From Affinundibacterium fentianense (GTDB lineage: Bacteria > Pseudomonadota > Gammaproteobacteria > Burkholderiales > Burkholderiaceae_D): a DNA stretch of 64,000 bases. The position numbers and the translations under genes were made by a program. The stretch covers positions 372,001 to 436,000 of the forward strand of contig NZ_JAGSPJ010000004.1 of the NCBI RefSeq assembly GCF_018139545.1, written 5' to 3'. Position 1 is the first letter of the stretch. The number at the start of each line of letters is the position of its first letter. This document shows, piece by piece, positions 1 through 8,484 of this stretch. The notes below the pieces were generated by a model that made no database searches, was not told where the DNA came from, and saw nothing but the letters and a program-made list of their open reading frames with translations.

Positions 1-2
1 GC

Positions 3-599
3 AACAAATTCTTTCTGTTCTTAATACAGCAAGATTTCGTTTTAAAACAACTCGGTTTTAGCCGGAATCAAATCGAAAAACTCAGAAATGCCAATCAAGA
101 CGCGCTTTCAGAGATTTTGGTAAAGAGATTGAGACGACTGTTTTGTGACTTTAACTTCCATGAAAATTACTTCGCACAACAGGCCATTGGTCAACCTTAC
201 CTCGCAAACGAGCAAGAGAGCCTGCCACTCCACTTACAAAAAACGGTATTTCAAGCACTGCGCCAATATGCGCATAGGATTCACCCACATCGAGAAAATT
301 TACTGCAGTTCCTAAAAAAACAAAAAGACAAGTCTGTCGATGCTTTTGTACTTCAAGACCATCTCGACTATTTGAATCCTCATGCCATTCAAGATCTATG
401 GCGAGAAATTGATCGTTGTGCGAGCCATGGGGCGAAGGTTTTGATACGTAGTTTAGGTGCCCAATTCCCGCTTCCACAAATCGTCTTTAAGACAACATTA
501 GCGAAGTGGAAAACCGATTCTATGTACAACCAATACTTACAAAACCAAGACCGAAGTAGCTTATACGGTAGCCTATTTGTACTTGAGAATATAAATTAA
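3..599 (+). CDS. BtaA-like DUF3419 protein (S-adenosylmethionine:diacylglycerol 3-amino-3-carboxypropyltransferase), 3' part
   Basis: The frame is open from the left window edge, so the 5' end is missing; a TTG at 117 is internal, because conserved-looking sequence continues upstream of it. The C-terminal part carries the hallmarks of the DUF3419/BtaA family: a VLQDHLDYL segment, a W-R-E-I helix, a GAKVLIRS strand typical of a SAM-binding fold, and a DRSSLYGS motif near the end. Family members move the 3-amino-3-carboxypropyl group of SAM to diacylglycerol, the first step of betaine-lipid synthesis, and release methylthioadenosine. The next gene encodes the nucleosidase that destroys that by-product. 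The family call is from recognised motifs; the substrate is inferred. Confidence 0.72.
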   Translation, partial: NKFFLFLIQQDFVLKQLGFSRNQIEKLRNANQDALSEILVKRLRRLFCDFNFHENYFAQQAIGQPYLANEQESLPLHLQKTVFQALRQYAHRIHPHRENLLQFLKKQKDKSVDAFVLQDHLDYLNPHAIQDLWREIDRCASHGAKVLIRSLGAQFPLPQIVFKTTLAKWKTDSMYNQYLQNQDRSSLYGSLFVLENIN

Positions 600-896
600 G
601 ATAAAAATAGAAAGGTAAAAAAACACTTTTTCCTGTGGATAAGTCTTTGCATATCTTGAGGAGTTAATGTGCAAAACCATTACCACTGTCCACACTCGAA
701 ATCTTATGCAGAAACTATTCTTTTTCTGTACAAGCATTGTCCTAGTCTTTATCCTTGCTCTAAACCGTTGATTACATGGTAGTAAATCGACTTGTCCACA
801 AAAATAGTCATCGTTAACTACTATTACTATGTATATATATACCTTATGTATACAAAGCAAAGAGCTTGTTTCTCGATCTACATTTCTAAATCTCTT
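600..896. other. AT-rich intergenic segment with DnaA boxes (origin-like module 1)
   Basis: About 300 bases without a convincing gene. It holds a perfect DnaA box on the minus strand (TGTGGATAA, 634-642), a weak box at 686-694 and an 8/9 box on the plus strand (TTGTCCACA, 792-800). Twelve bases after that box come GTTAAC (813-818), then a run of CTA/TTA triplets (818-830) and an alternating TATATATA tract (831-841). Read on the bottom strand the triplets are 3'-GAT-GAT-AAT-GAT-5', which fits the DnaA-trio consensus in the orientation known from Bacillus origins. A second copy lies at 1695-1990. Motifs are seen directly; origin function is inference. Confidence 0.6.
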
Positions 897-1694
897 ATGA
901 CCATTTCCTTAAAACCAAATACAACTGGCCTCATCTTTGCAATGCGTGAAGAACAAGAGGGATTAGAATCGTTTATTCAAAATAAACAGGTTCATCAAAT
1001 TGCGAAACGTCGCTTCATTCAAGGTCAATTATGGGGTCATCCTGTCGTCATGGTTCTAGCAGGAATTGGTAAGGTCGCTGCCGCCAGTACAACGAGCCTG
1101 TTAATTCATCATTTTCAGATCAACCAATTGATTTTAAGCGGTGTTGCAGGCGCTGCTGATCCCGCCCTAAAGGTCGGGGATATTGTGATAGCGAGAGAAT
1201 TACTACAGCACGATATGAATGCCTCACCTTTATTTCCTCGTTTCGAAATTCCACTCACAGGAAAATCACGATTCTTCGTAAATAAAAATTTGCATCTAGA
1301 ATTGCAAAAAGCGACAACGCTATTTGTCCAAAATATACAAAAATACATTCCCGAGTCGCTACGAAAAGAATGGGACTTAATGAAAATTGAAATGTATTCA
1401 GGACTAGTCGCTAGCGGTGATCAATTTATTCATGAGGCAGCGATAGTAAATCAATTAAAAAAAGAATTGCCTGATCTGTTAGCGCTAGAAATGGAAGGAG
1501 CCGCGATAGCGCAAGTCTGTGATGAGCACGATTTGGAATTCGCAATCTTACGAACGATATCTGATAATGCAAACGAAACAGCGTCTATAGATTTTCAAAG
1601 TTTTGTTAATCAAATTGCTGCTCCCTATACAGTAGGAATTTTGAAAAACTATTTTGAAAATAAGGAGCAAATATTTGATACAAACAACACTTAA
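897..1694 (+). CDS. mtnN: 5'-methylthioadenosine/S-adenosylhomocysteine nucleosidase
   Basis: Hydrolyses MTA and S-adenosylhomocysteine to adenine plus the thioribose or ribosyl-homocysteine, in the cytoplasm. The frame shows the PNP/UDP phosphorylase-like fold: an N-terminal GLIFAMREEQEG (with the acid/base Glu region), SGVAGAADP and VGDIVIA, the ASGDQF loop, the LEMEGAA purine/ribose-binding motif and RTISDNA with the catalytic Asp. The frame is open from a TTG at 792, with further ATGs at 849 and 897; I chose 897 because it lies just before the first conserved strand, and no start has a clear ribosome binding site. An upstream start would overlap the DnaA-trio-like repeats. It could recycle the MTA made by the preceding BtaA-like enzyme. 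Confidence 0.88.
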   Translation: MTISLKPNTTGLIFAMREEQEGLESFIQNKQVHQIAKRRFIQGQLWGHPVVMVLAGIGKVAAASTTSLLIHHFQINQLILSGVAGAADPALKVGDIVIARELLQHDMNASPLFPRFEIPLTGKSRFFVNKNLHLELQKATTLFVQNIQKYIPESLRKEWDLMKIEMYSGLVASGDQFIHEAAIVNQLKKELPDLLALEMEGAAIAQVCDEHDLEFAILRTISDNANETASIDFQSFVNQIAAPYTVGILKNYFENKEQIFDTNNT

Positions 1695-1990
1695 GGTTGA
1701 AGTATGAAAATAATTTTATGTGAATAAACTTGTGGATAAGATCGGCAAAATTTGTGCAAAACACGTTGAAAAAGCAGAACAAGAAATTTTATTCAAAATC
1801 TATTACAGCGTCATACAAGAATTTTGAACTGACTTATGAATTGTTTAGAGCCTTGATTTTTATTAGTAAATATCGCTTATCCACAAAACTTACCAACGTT
1901 AACAACTACTACTATTCATATATATAAACTTATTCAATTAAAAGAAACAGCCCCCCGTTTTAAAGCTCCCAAATAAACAGTTTAAATAAT
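1695..1990. other. AT-rich intergenic segment with DnaA boxes (origin-like module 2)
   Basis: About 300 bases without a gene. DnaA boxes: TGTGAATAA (1719-1727, 8/9) and TGTGGATAA (1731-1739, perfect), both minus strand, then TTATCCACA (1877-1885, perfect, plus strand). Twelve bases downstream comes GTTAAC (1898-1903), then a CTACTACTATT run (1906-1916) and CATATATATAA (1917-1927). The order, the 12-base spacing from box to GTTAAC, and the roughly 150-base gap between the minus and plus boxes repeat module 1. The bottom strand reads 3'-GAT-GAT-GAT-AAG-5'. Confidence 0.6.
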
Positions 1991-2836
1991 TCACATTTGT
2001 TGAAATAAATGCGTATGATTGCGGCTTACCTCAAGTTTTTCAGAATAATTTTTTAATCCTAATAGATGACGGCCACGAATATCTCGAGTAATTTCAGCAA
2101 TTGCACTAACTCTTACCAAACTTGATCGATGGATACGCCAAAATTCTCTAGGATCTAATTCATCTTCTAATTCTTTTAATGTTTTTCGAATTAAATATTC
2201 GGCATGTTCTGTTTGAACTAAAGTATATTTTTCATCCGACTTAAAATATAAAATTTCTTTCGTACTAATCATTCGCAAACTATTACCCACACTTGCTTGT
2301 ATCCAGCGTAAATAGTCTTTTCGGGAAGTTTGGTGTTGTATCAGGTGTTGCAAAACTTGTTTGATATGTTCAGATTCAAGATCATTTTTTTCACTTTGAT
2401 TGGGTAGCGAAATCTTGCTCGCAGCATTGGAATGCGTTGGTGATGAACTACTAGGAATGGAATATTTTTTTTCTTGTATTCTCTGTTGTAAACGCAAACA
2501 CGTTTTTTGTAGTCGGTCAGTATCAATAGGTTTTAACAAATAATCTAATGCACCTTGTTCAAAGGCCTGAATCGCATATTCGTCATAAGCTGTTACAAAA
2601 ACAATTAACGCTTTTTCTGCTAATTGCATTGCAGCCTCCAGTCCGTTTTTTCCAGGCATACGTATGTCAAGAAAAATAATATTCGGTTCATATCTTTGTG
2701 CTTCATCGAATGCGATAAAACTGTTAGCAGCTTCAGACACAATCATTAAATCAGGCCAAATTTTTTGAAGTTGACGTCTCAAATGAGCCCGCATTGGCGC
2801 TTCATCATCGACCAGCATAGCCGTAATCTTATTCAT
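1991..2836 (-). CDS. LytTR-family response regulator (LytT/AlgR type)
   Basis: Cytoplasmic transcription regulator of 281 residues. The receiver domain (about residues 1-125) has the acidic pair DD at 10-11, the phospho-acceptor Asp57 in FLDIRMPG and Lys102 in LLKPID. A variable, Ser/Asn-rich linker (about 125-170) leads to a LytTR DNA-binding domain (about 175-280). It follows the sensor kinase gene by 29 bases on the same strand and is presumably its partner. Target genes cannot be read from the window. There is no strong ribosome binding site before the ATG. Confidence 0.9.
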   Translation of the reverse strand: MNKITAMLVDDEAPMRAHLRRQLQKIWPDLMIVSEAANSFIAFDEAQRYEPNIIFLDIRMPGKNGLEAAMQLAEKALIVFVTAYDEYAIQAFEQGALDYLLKPIDTDRLQKTCLRLQQRIQEKKYSIPSSSSPTHSNAASKISLPNQSEKNDLESEHIKQVLQHLIQHQTSRKDYLRWIQASVGNSLRMISTKEILYFKSDEKYTLVQTEHAEYLIRKTLKELEDELDPREFWRIHRSSLVRVSAIAEITRDIRGRHLLGLKNYSEKLEVSRNHTHLFQQM

Positions 2837-2865
2837 AAGTGATGAGTAAAAAATGCTGAGTTAAT

Positions 2866-3756
2866 TTAGCTTACAGAAATTGAATAGTTAGGAATATGAA
2901 GACTTAATCTTGCTCCACCTGTTGCTGGGATTTCAATGACTAAGCTGGCCTTTAAGCCATACAGAACCTTTAGTCGTTCCCGGATATTACTAAGTCCTAT
3001 TCCGTCATCAGCATGCAGATCAAATCCAATCCCATTATCTTCAACTTCAACGATGATTTCATCCTCTCCTTGTCGAGCAAGGATACTGATATGTCCACCA
3101 TCCGTTTTTGGCTCTAAACCGTGTTTGATGGCATTCTCCACGAGAGTTTGAATCATCATGGAAGGAAAGGCGATTTGCTCTAACGAAGTTGGACAAGTAA
3201 TTTCATAGGTCAACCGTTCTTGCATACGCGCTTGCATAATATTTAAATAGGCACGTGAGAGCTCTAATTGTTGACCTAATTTACCACCGCCCTGCTCTCG
3301 AATTTGTGGAAGAGCTGCACGTAAATACTTGATTAAATGGGTGTGTACAATTGACGCTTGATGTGGGTCAGTTTCAATCAGCTGACTTATAAGTGCTAAT
3401 GTATTGAACAAGAAATGTGGTTCAATTTGCGCCTGTAAGGTTGCCATCTCCGCTTCAAGAACACGTCTCTCTAAGGCTTCAAGGTTAGCGCGGTTTGTAG
3501 CATCATTCGCTGCGATTTCTGCGCGCCGTTTTCCGCCAGCAAGACTTTTAATCATCACAGAGCCAAATACTAGAAGAGGTAAAAGACTCCCTAAGCCTAA
3601 AATGCTACCGATAATCATCGCCAAAAATGACACAAAAACTAAGTAGCCCCAAGAAATCACGGCCAACCAGTCGAAAAATTTCCACCAAAAAACGCGGCAG
3701 ACTTCGACGAAATCTAAAGCGAACAGAAGGAGCTTGTTTTTGTTGTCAGCATTCAT
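2866..3756 (-). CDS. LytS-type sensor histidine kinase (His_kinase/HATPase_c)
   Basis: Short sensor kinase of 296 residues. Two hydrophobic segments (about residues 33-52 and 56-72) form a membrane hairpin. They are followed by a coiled-coil linker, the histidine-kinase box QIEPHFLFNTL with His114, and an ATPase domain with N-box ENAIKHGLEPK, G1 VEDNGIGF and a final GIGLSNIRERL segment. There is no periplasmic sensor domain, so the signal is probably sensed in the membrane or through a partner. The ATG lies one base beyond the stop of the upstream small membrane protein, whose last codons contain the GAGGAG ribosome binding site, so translation is probably coupled. The membrane part is clearly related to that small protein. 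Confidence 0.9.
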   Translation of the reverse strand: MNADNKNKLLLFALDFVEVCRVFWWKFFDWLAVISWGYLVFVSFLAMIIGSILGLGSLLPLLVFGSVMIKSLAGGKRRAEIAANDATNRANLEALERRVLEAEMATLQAQIEPHFLFNTLALISQLIETDPHQASIVHTHLIKYLRAALPQIREQGGGKLGQQLELSRAYLNIMQARMQERLTYEITCPTSLEQIAFPSMMIQTLVENAIKHGLEPKTDGGHISILARQGEDEIIVEVEDNGIGFDLHADDGIGLSNIRERLKVLYGLKASLVIEIPATGGARLSLHIPNYSISVS

Positions 3757-3757
3757 G

Positions 3758-4120
3758 TTAGCTCTCCTCGTCAGGCTTTTTGTCCTCGGTTTGCTGAATT
3801 GCTTGATTTACTATTTGTTGATCTTCTTTTCCGATAAAACATTTCAATAGTAAAGAGCCAATGACCAACCAAGTCGCCAAAGACTGTACGCAAAGTAATC
3901 CACCCGCAATTAAGGTCAATAAGCTAGCCAAAAATAACTTTCCCCAAGAAACATCAATAATCCATTCAAGATATTGTTCCCATATGTATTTTGCTGTATC
4001 GGCAACATTGAGAACAAACTCTAAAACAGGATTTTTTTTTGAGGTATTCATGTTTTGACTCCCAGAAGTGAATGATTCAGTGTGTTCGTTATTGTTTAAA
4101 TTGGTTTTATCGTTATTCAT
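3758..4120 (-). CDS. Small membrane protein, paralogue of the adjacent kinase's membrane domain
   Basis: A 120-residue protein starting at the ATG preceded by GAGGAG; a longer frame to 4189 lacks this signal. The first 35 or so residues are Asn/Ser/Thr-rich and hydrophilic. They are followed by an amphipathic helix with W-E-Q-Y-L-E-W, an SWG motif and two membrane helices, then a short charged tail. The segment lines up with residues 10-75 of the next protein: W…(F/L)(E/D)W…SWG.L…S.L..I.G..L…GS…K, without gaps. It lacks the kinase and ATPase domains. It may form mixed dimers with the kinase or sense the signal for it. I know of no named family for it. Confidence 0.75.
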   Translation of the reverse strand: MNNDKTNLNNNEHTESFTSGSQNMNTSKKNPVLEFVLNVADTAKYIWEQYLEWIIDVSWGKLFLASLLTLIAGGLLCVQSLATWLVIGSLLLKCFIGKEDQQIVNQAIQQTEDKKPDEES

Positions 4121-4420
4121 TTTGTTCTCCTCTAAATTAGTTCTATGTTTGACGACATGATTTCGTGCCGTATGACTACACCTTAGCAAAGCAAAAAAGG
4201 ACTAGAAAGCACTCTGCGATTAAGCGTAAAAAGCTATAGCTCAAAGGTAATTTCCGCCGATAAATGGTTGGAAAAGCACCATTCGTTTACGCTTTATTTG
4301 TTTTTGAAGAAAATCTCGGTGATAAAAAGCAAGCCAAGATAAATTTGGTATCGGTTCCGGATAGGCATGCCCTACAATGGAGGCTATTCACTGACGAAGG
4401 TAGATAGAAAGTTTGATCGA

Positions 4421-4954
4421 ATGAAACAATTCATTTCACATTTGTGCTGCTTATTGCTGATTAGCGTAGTTACGGGATGCAGTCCAAAATACGATTGGCG
4501 CGAATTTCGTAGCCAAGAGCTGCCGTTGATCGCAGTTTTTCCAACCAAGCCAGCAACCCATACTCGCGATATCAGTCTCAATCAAGAATCTTTGAAATTA
4601 CACATGATTGCGGCGGATGTTAACCAAATTAGTTTTGCGATCGCTTATACCAAACTAGATGAGTCTAATTCGGATCTAATGGGTTTAAAACAACGTCAAC
4701 AGCGTGTCTTAGATTCCATGCAAGAAGGAATGCTCAAGAATATTCAAGCGCAAGTGTTGGCGGTGCCGCCAGTAGGCGCACCTAAGAATACAATTACAGC
4801 TTTTGGCCAAGGGAAAAATGGACACAAAATACAGCTAGTAGGCCGTTTTACCCAACATGGGCCCTGGCTCATTCAGATTGTGATGATTGGTGATGCCAAG
4901 CAATTTACACCTGAAATAATGGATATGTTTTTTGCGTCAATAAAACTCAGCTAA
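4421..4954 (+). CDS. Putative lipoprotein of unknown function
   Basis: A 177-residue protein with a signal peptide ending in a lipobox (SVVTGC, Cys near residue 20), so probably an outer- or inner-membrane lipoprotein. An upstream ATG at 4367 is open but would put charged residues before the signal peptide; 4421 gives a typical MK-start. The mature part shows no catalytic motif; it has an FPTKPATHTRD segment and a beta-rich C-terminus. It is followed closely by a small cytoplasmic protein and a hydrolase gene in the same direction. Function is unknown. Confidence 0.7.
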   Translation: MKQFISHLCCLLLISVVTGCSPKYDWREFRSQELPLIAVFPTKPATHTRDISLNQESLKLHMIAADVNQISFAIAYTKLDESNSDLMGLKQRQQRVLDSMQEGMLKNIQAQVLAVPPVGAPKNTITAFGQGKNGHKIQLVGRFTQHGPWLIQIVMIGDAKQFTPEIMDMFFASIKLS

Positions 4955-5007
4955 AGGCGTAAAAAATGTTAATTATTTTTAAATCTAAAGTCACAGGCGA
5001 GATCGTT

Positions 5008-5295
5008 ATGTATAAAGAACATGTCGCCAACTTATTTCGCTTATTGGAGAAAAATCTAGAGCGAGGTGTAATTACAGCGGCAGAAACAAATCACGTCATT
5101 AAAACAATAGAACAGTTAATCGACGAAGATAAGCAACAGCGGAAAACTATTGCGCAGAATGAAGAGGATGATTTAAGCGACTATGAGAAAAAGCAACAAA
5201 ATAGTGTTGTGACTTTGTCCGCAAGAATGTATCCGTTGTTAGAAATGTTAAGAATGGCGAATAAAAAACAAGCTGATATCCTTTGGGGCGTTTAA
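5008..5295 (+). CDS. Small helical protein of unknown function
   Basis: About 95 residues, highly charged and helical, with no signal peptide or membrane helix. The frame opens at 4966, but the ATG at 5008 is preceded by a purine-rich AGGCGAGAT at a good distance and is preferred. The stop is 3 bases before the hydrolase start, so the two are probably co-transcribed and perhaps translationally coupled. I do not recognise the family. Confidence 0.6.
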   Translation: MYKEHVANLFRLLEKNLERGVITAAETNHVIKTIEQLIDEDKQQRKTIAQNEEDDLSDYEKKQQNSVVTLSARMYPLLEMLRMANKKQADILWGV

Positions 5296-5298
5296 ACG

Positions 5299-6219
5299 AT
5301 GAGTGCGCACGTTGAACACACAGAAGAATTTTTTTTAAAGGCTTTAGACGGTACTTCTTTGTTTGTGCGTGATTGGCCGGCCATTTCAGATTCACAGCAA
5401 AACGAAAATCAAGATACGCCTGGAATCATTCTGATACACGGTTTGGGAGAACATTCTGGCCGTTATATTCATGTTGCTAGATTTTTCAATGCAATGGGTT
5501 TTCGTGTTAGAAGTTTTGATTTGCGTGGACATGGTCAATCTTCTGGTCGAAGAGGTGATATCCCAGACTCGGAGGCGATTTTGAGAGATATGCGTCAAGT
5601 TGTGAATGATTTCTCAAAAAACTTGAACAAAGCTCCGCTTGTATTTGCTCATAGTATGGGTGGATTATTTGCAACCCGATTTACCTTAGAAGGATTAACC
5701 CCATTAAGTGGGTTAATTCTTTCTTCTCCAGCCTTTTCTGTTAGAACTAGCAGGCTAGAGAAATTTTTATTCAAAATTAGTCGAATTTTACTACCGCATT
5801 TTGCGGTAGGTCATGGAACCAACGGTCGGTTCTTGTCACACGATAGTGAAGTCGTTGTTGCTTATCAAAACGATACACTTGTTCATGCGAAAATCAGTGC
5901 AAGTCTATTTGACAGTATGCTTAGTTCAATGCAGTACATTAAAGATCACGCGACAGAGCTAAAAATACCAATGTTGTTATTGGTTGCTGACGGTGATTTG
6001 GTGGTGAATCCTCAAGGGGCAAAGAATTTTTCTACAAAATTAGCTGGTAGTACGAATAGTCGATTTTTAAAAATGATTTTGTATCCAGGTTTTTATCATG
6101 AGGTTTTTAATGAACTTGACTCGATCCGAGCTTTTGACGATGTTAGGATTTGGTTGGCAGAGAATGATTTTATGCCTGGTGATTGCAGGAATCGATCAGA
6201 ACTAATGATAAAACAATGA
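5299..6219 (+). CDS. Alpha/beta hydrolase, monoacylglycerol lipase-like
   Basis: Serine hydrolase of 306 residues of the Hydrolase_4/serine aminopeptidase S33 group. The oxyanion region is HGLGEHSGRY, typical of monoacylglycerol lipases; next come DLRGHGQSSGRRG and the nucleophile elbow AHSMGG. The acid is probably in VADGDLVV, and the base His in YPGFYHEVFNE. No signal peptide is seen, so the enzyme is cytoplasmic or peripheral. Substrate is inferred as a monoacylglycerol or lysophospholipid. It sits in a tight gene row ahead of rsmB but has no obvious link to rRNA modification. Confidence 0.85.
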   Translation: MSAHVEHTEEFFLKALDGTSLFVRDWPAISDSQQNENQDTPGIILIHGLGEHSGRYIHVARFFNAMGFRVRSFDLRGHGQSSGRRGDIPDSEAILRDMRQVVNDFSKNLNKAPLVFAHSMGGLFATRFTLEGLTPLSGLILSSPAFSVRTSRLEKFLFKISRILLPHFAVGHGTNGRFLSHDSEVVVAYQNDTLVHAKISASLFDSMLSSMQYIKDHATELKIPMLLLVADGDLVVNPQGAKNFSTKLAGSTNSRFLKMILYPGFYHEVFNELDSIRAFDDVRIWLAENDFMPGDCRNRSELMIKQ

Positions 6220-6286
6220 GAATTCTGAGATTGGTTTGAATTGTGAATTACATAGTCTCTCAATTGAATTGAAACACGGACCTTTT

Positions 6287-7810
6287 ATGTCAGAACCAAC
6301 AAGAAAAATATTGACGCGATCTAAGTCAGTTGGAAGCTCAGCGAAAACCTCAATGAGATCAACTAGTCAAACAACAAAAGCATCTCTGCAAGATGGGACA
6401 AAGGCAAGGGATGCAAAATCGCAAAAAAATCCGATGAGTCGGAAAAATCCCAAGGATTCAAAAAATGTCGAAGGCCATCAGTTGATCTCAATCCCAGAGG
6501 TCGCGACTTTAGAAATTAAGACAGATTCACTAGCCTTTAGTTTAGCGGGAGCTGCTTTAGCAGTTTCTTACGTTCTAGAGGGAATAGCTTTGCCACAAGC
6601 CTTGTCTCGTGTCTTTGTTCAGTCTCAAGTAAGCCCGCAGGCTAAAGGAGCGATTCAAGACATTGCGTATCGCACGATGCGTCAGGTTGGTCGAGTTGAT
6701 GCATTAATTACTTTGATGACGTCAAAACCACCTGAGCCGCCGGTTCTGTATGGACTCTTGTGTTGTGCTTTAACTCTGTTAATAACGACTGAAAATGAAG
6801 CCGCGCCTTACGACGACTTTGTGGTTGTAGATCAAGCTGTGAATGCAGCTGCTTCGTCGAGTCATATGATATTTGCAAAAGGTATGGTTAATGCGGTCCT
6901 ACGTCGATTTTTGCGCGAGAAACAAGAATTATTACCGATGGTGATGAAACAGGCTGCTGCGCGTTGGAATTATCCGCAATGGTGGGTAGACCAATGTAAA
7001 GCAGCATATCCAGAATCTTGGCAGCAAATTTTGAGTGCAGCAGATACACAACCGCCAATGACATTGAGGATCAATATCTCGAAAATTTCAACGGAGTCCT
7101 ACCTTGAACAATTACAACGCCAAGGAATTTTGGCGACGCAAATTGGACCATGCGCAATTCGATTGCATCAACCAGTACCCGTCCAATTTGTTCCTGGATT
7201 TAGTGAAGGATTAGTTTCAGTGCAAGATGCTGCTGCACAATTGGCAGCAGAGCTACTAGATTTAAAGGATGGGCAACAAGTTCTTGATGCATGCGCCGCT
7301 CCAGGTGGCAAAACAGGGCATATTTTAGAACTAGCAAAAGTCGATTTACTTGCATTAGAGATTGATCCTAAACGTCTCGATAAAATTCATGAGAATTTGT
7401 CTCGTTTAGGTTTATTTGCCTCAATTAAAGAAGGGGATGCAAGTTGGTCGAATTGGTGGGATGGTCGTCAATTTGATAGGATATTGGCTGATGTGCCTTG
7501 TACTGCATCTGGGGTTGTACGTCGACATCCAGATATTCGTTGGTTACGACGAAAAACAGATGCCGCCCAATTGGCGGTGACCTCAAGTCGCATTCTTGAT
7601 AATCTATGGCGAATGTTAAAGCCGGGTGGAAAGTTATTATTAGTGACTTGTTCAATTTGGCCAATAGAATCCGAAAACCAGGCAAAATCGTTTATGGAAA
7701 GGCATTCCGCTATACGGTTGGACGCGCCAGGTCAGCTCTTACCAACGTCGGAATTGAACAACGAACATGATGGTTTGTTCTATGCCTTATTTCAAAAACC
7801 AGAAATTTGA
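6287..7810 (+). CDS. rsmB: 16S rRNA (cytosine(967)-C(5))-methyltransferase
   Basis: Methylates C967 of 16S rRNA using SAM. The protein has an unusual basic, low-complexity N-terminal extension (about the first 70 residues, rich in Lys, Ser and Thr), then a NusB-like RNA-binding domain and a Rossmann methyltransferase domain. The latter contains the SAM motif ACAAPGGKTGHILEL, the first Cys motif PCTASGVVRRHPDI and the catalytic TCS in LLVTCSIWP. An ORF opens at a TTG at 6236, but the ATG at 6287 is more plausible; the true start could lie later in the tail. In many betaproteobacteria rsmB precedes a DUF4390 gene and ntrYX, as here. Confidence 0.93.
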   Translation: MSEPTRKILTRSKSVGSSAKTSMRSTSQTTKASLQDGTKARDAKSQKNPMSRKNPKDSKNVEGHQLISIPEVATLEIKTDSLAFSLAGAALAVSYVLEGIALPQALSRVFVQSQVSPQAKGAIQDIAYRTMRQVGRVDALITLMTSKPPEPPVLYGLLCCALTLLITTENEAAPYDDFVVVDQAVNAAASSSHMIFAKGMVNAVLRRFLREKQELLPMVMKQAAARWNYPQWWVDQCKAAYPESWQQILSAADTQPPMTLRINISKISTESYLEQLQRQGILATQIGPCAIRLHQPVPVQFVPGFSEGLVSVQDAAAQLAAELLDLKDGQQVLDACAAPGGKTGHILELAKVDLLALEIDPKRLDKIHENLSRLGLFASIKEGDASWSNWWDGRQFDRILADVPCTASGVVRRHPDIRWLRRKTDAAQLAVTSSRILDNLWRMLKPGGKLLLVTCSIWPIESENQAKSFMERHSAIRLDAPGQLLPTSELNNEHDGLFYALFQKPEI

Positions 7811-7890
7811 AACCCGTTTCAAGTTATGATGCTAATAAGATTTAGCGAGCTCAGGTTCTTTTTACCATTCATTACCCGGTTGTTTTTTTA

Positions 7891-8484
7891 ATGATCAAAG
7901 CTTTGATCCAACTGTTGAGATCAACTTTTTTTGCATGGGCGCTGATATGTATTGCGCCCATGCTGCTTTCATCCGTCCCTGCTAATGCAACAGGGGTTGA
8001 AGTGATGACGGCAAAATTAGAAAGCACTGACGAAGGTTATCGCGTTTTCGTATCTTTTTCCTTTGAACTTGGGCCTGATTTGAAAAACGCGATCAATGAA
8101 GGTATTCCTGTCTCCTTCACAGCGGAGGTTGAAATTAACCGACCTCGGTGGTATTGGTTTGATGAAAAAACAATACGTTCAAATCAAACAGTCAAAATTC
8201 AATATGATCTGTGGCGTCGACAATATACAGCGGCTGTTAATGGTGGCTTGAAACAAAGTTTTAATAGCTTGGAAGAAGCCATGGCATTAGTTTGGCGCCC
8301 GCGGCGCTGGCTAGTCGCAGAAAAAAATGTTTTGCAGCCAGGTGCCGTCTATAACGTCGGAGTCCGTCTTAAACTGGATAGCAATCAATTATCCAAACCC
8401 ATGTTAATAACTTCGTTTAGCAATAGTGATTGGCGCTTAGCCTCTGAGTGGAAACGATTTACATTCAAGGCTGACGACAAGTGA
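7891..8484 (+). CDS. DUF4390 domain-containing exported protein
   Basis: A 197-residue protein with a signal peptide (basic start, hydrophobic core to about residue 30, A-N-A cleavage region). The mature part is a predicted beta-rich DUF4390 domain containing a W-Y-W-F-D motif and an RRWLVAEK segment. It has no known biochemical function. Its reading frame overlaps the start of the ntrY-like kinase gene by four bases, as is usual for this locus in Burkholderiales, which suggests the protein works with or senses for that kinase; that is inference. Confidence 0.85.
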   Translation: MIKALIQLLRSTFFAWALICIAPMLLSSVPANATGVEVMTAKLESTDEGYRVFVSFSFELGPDLKNAINEGIPVSFTAEVEINRPRWYWFDEKTIRSNQTVKIQYDLWRRQYTAAVNGGLKQSFNSLEEAMALVWRPRRWLVAEKNVLQPGAVYNVGVRLKLDSNQLSKPMLITSFSNSDWRLASEWKRFTFKADDK

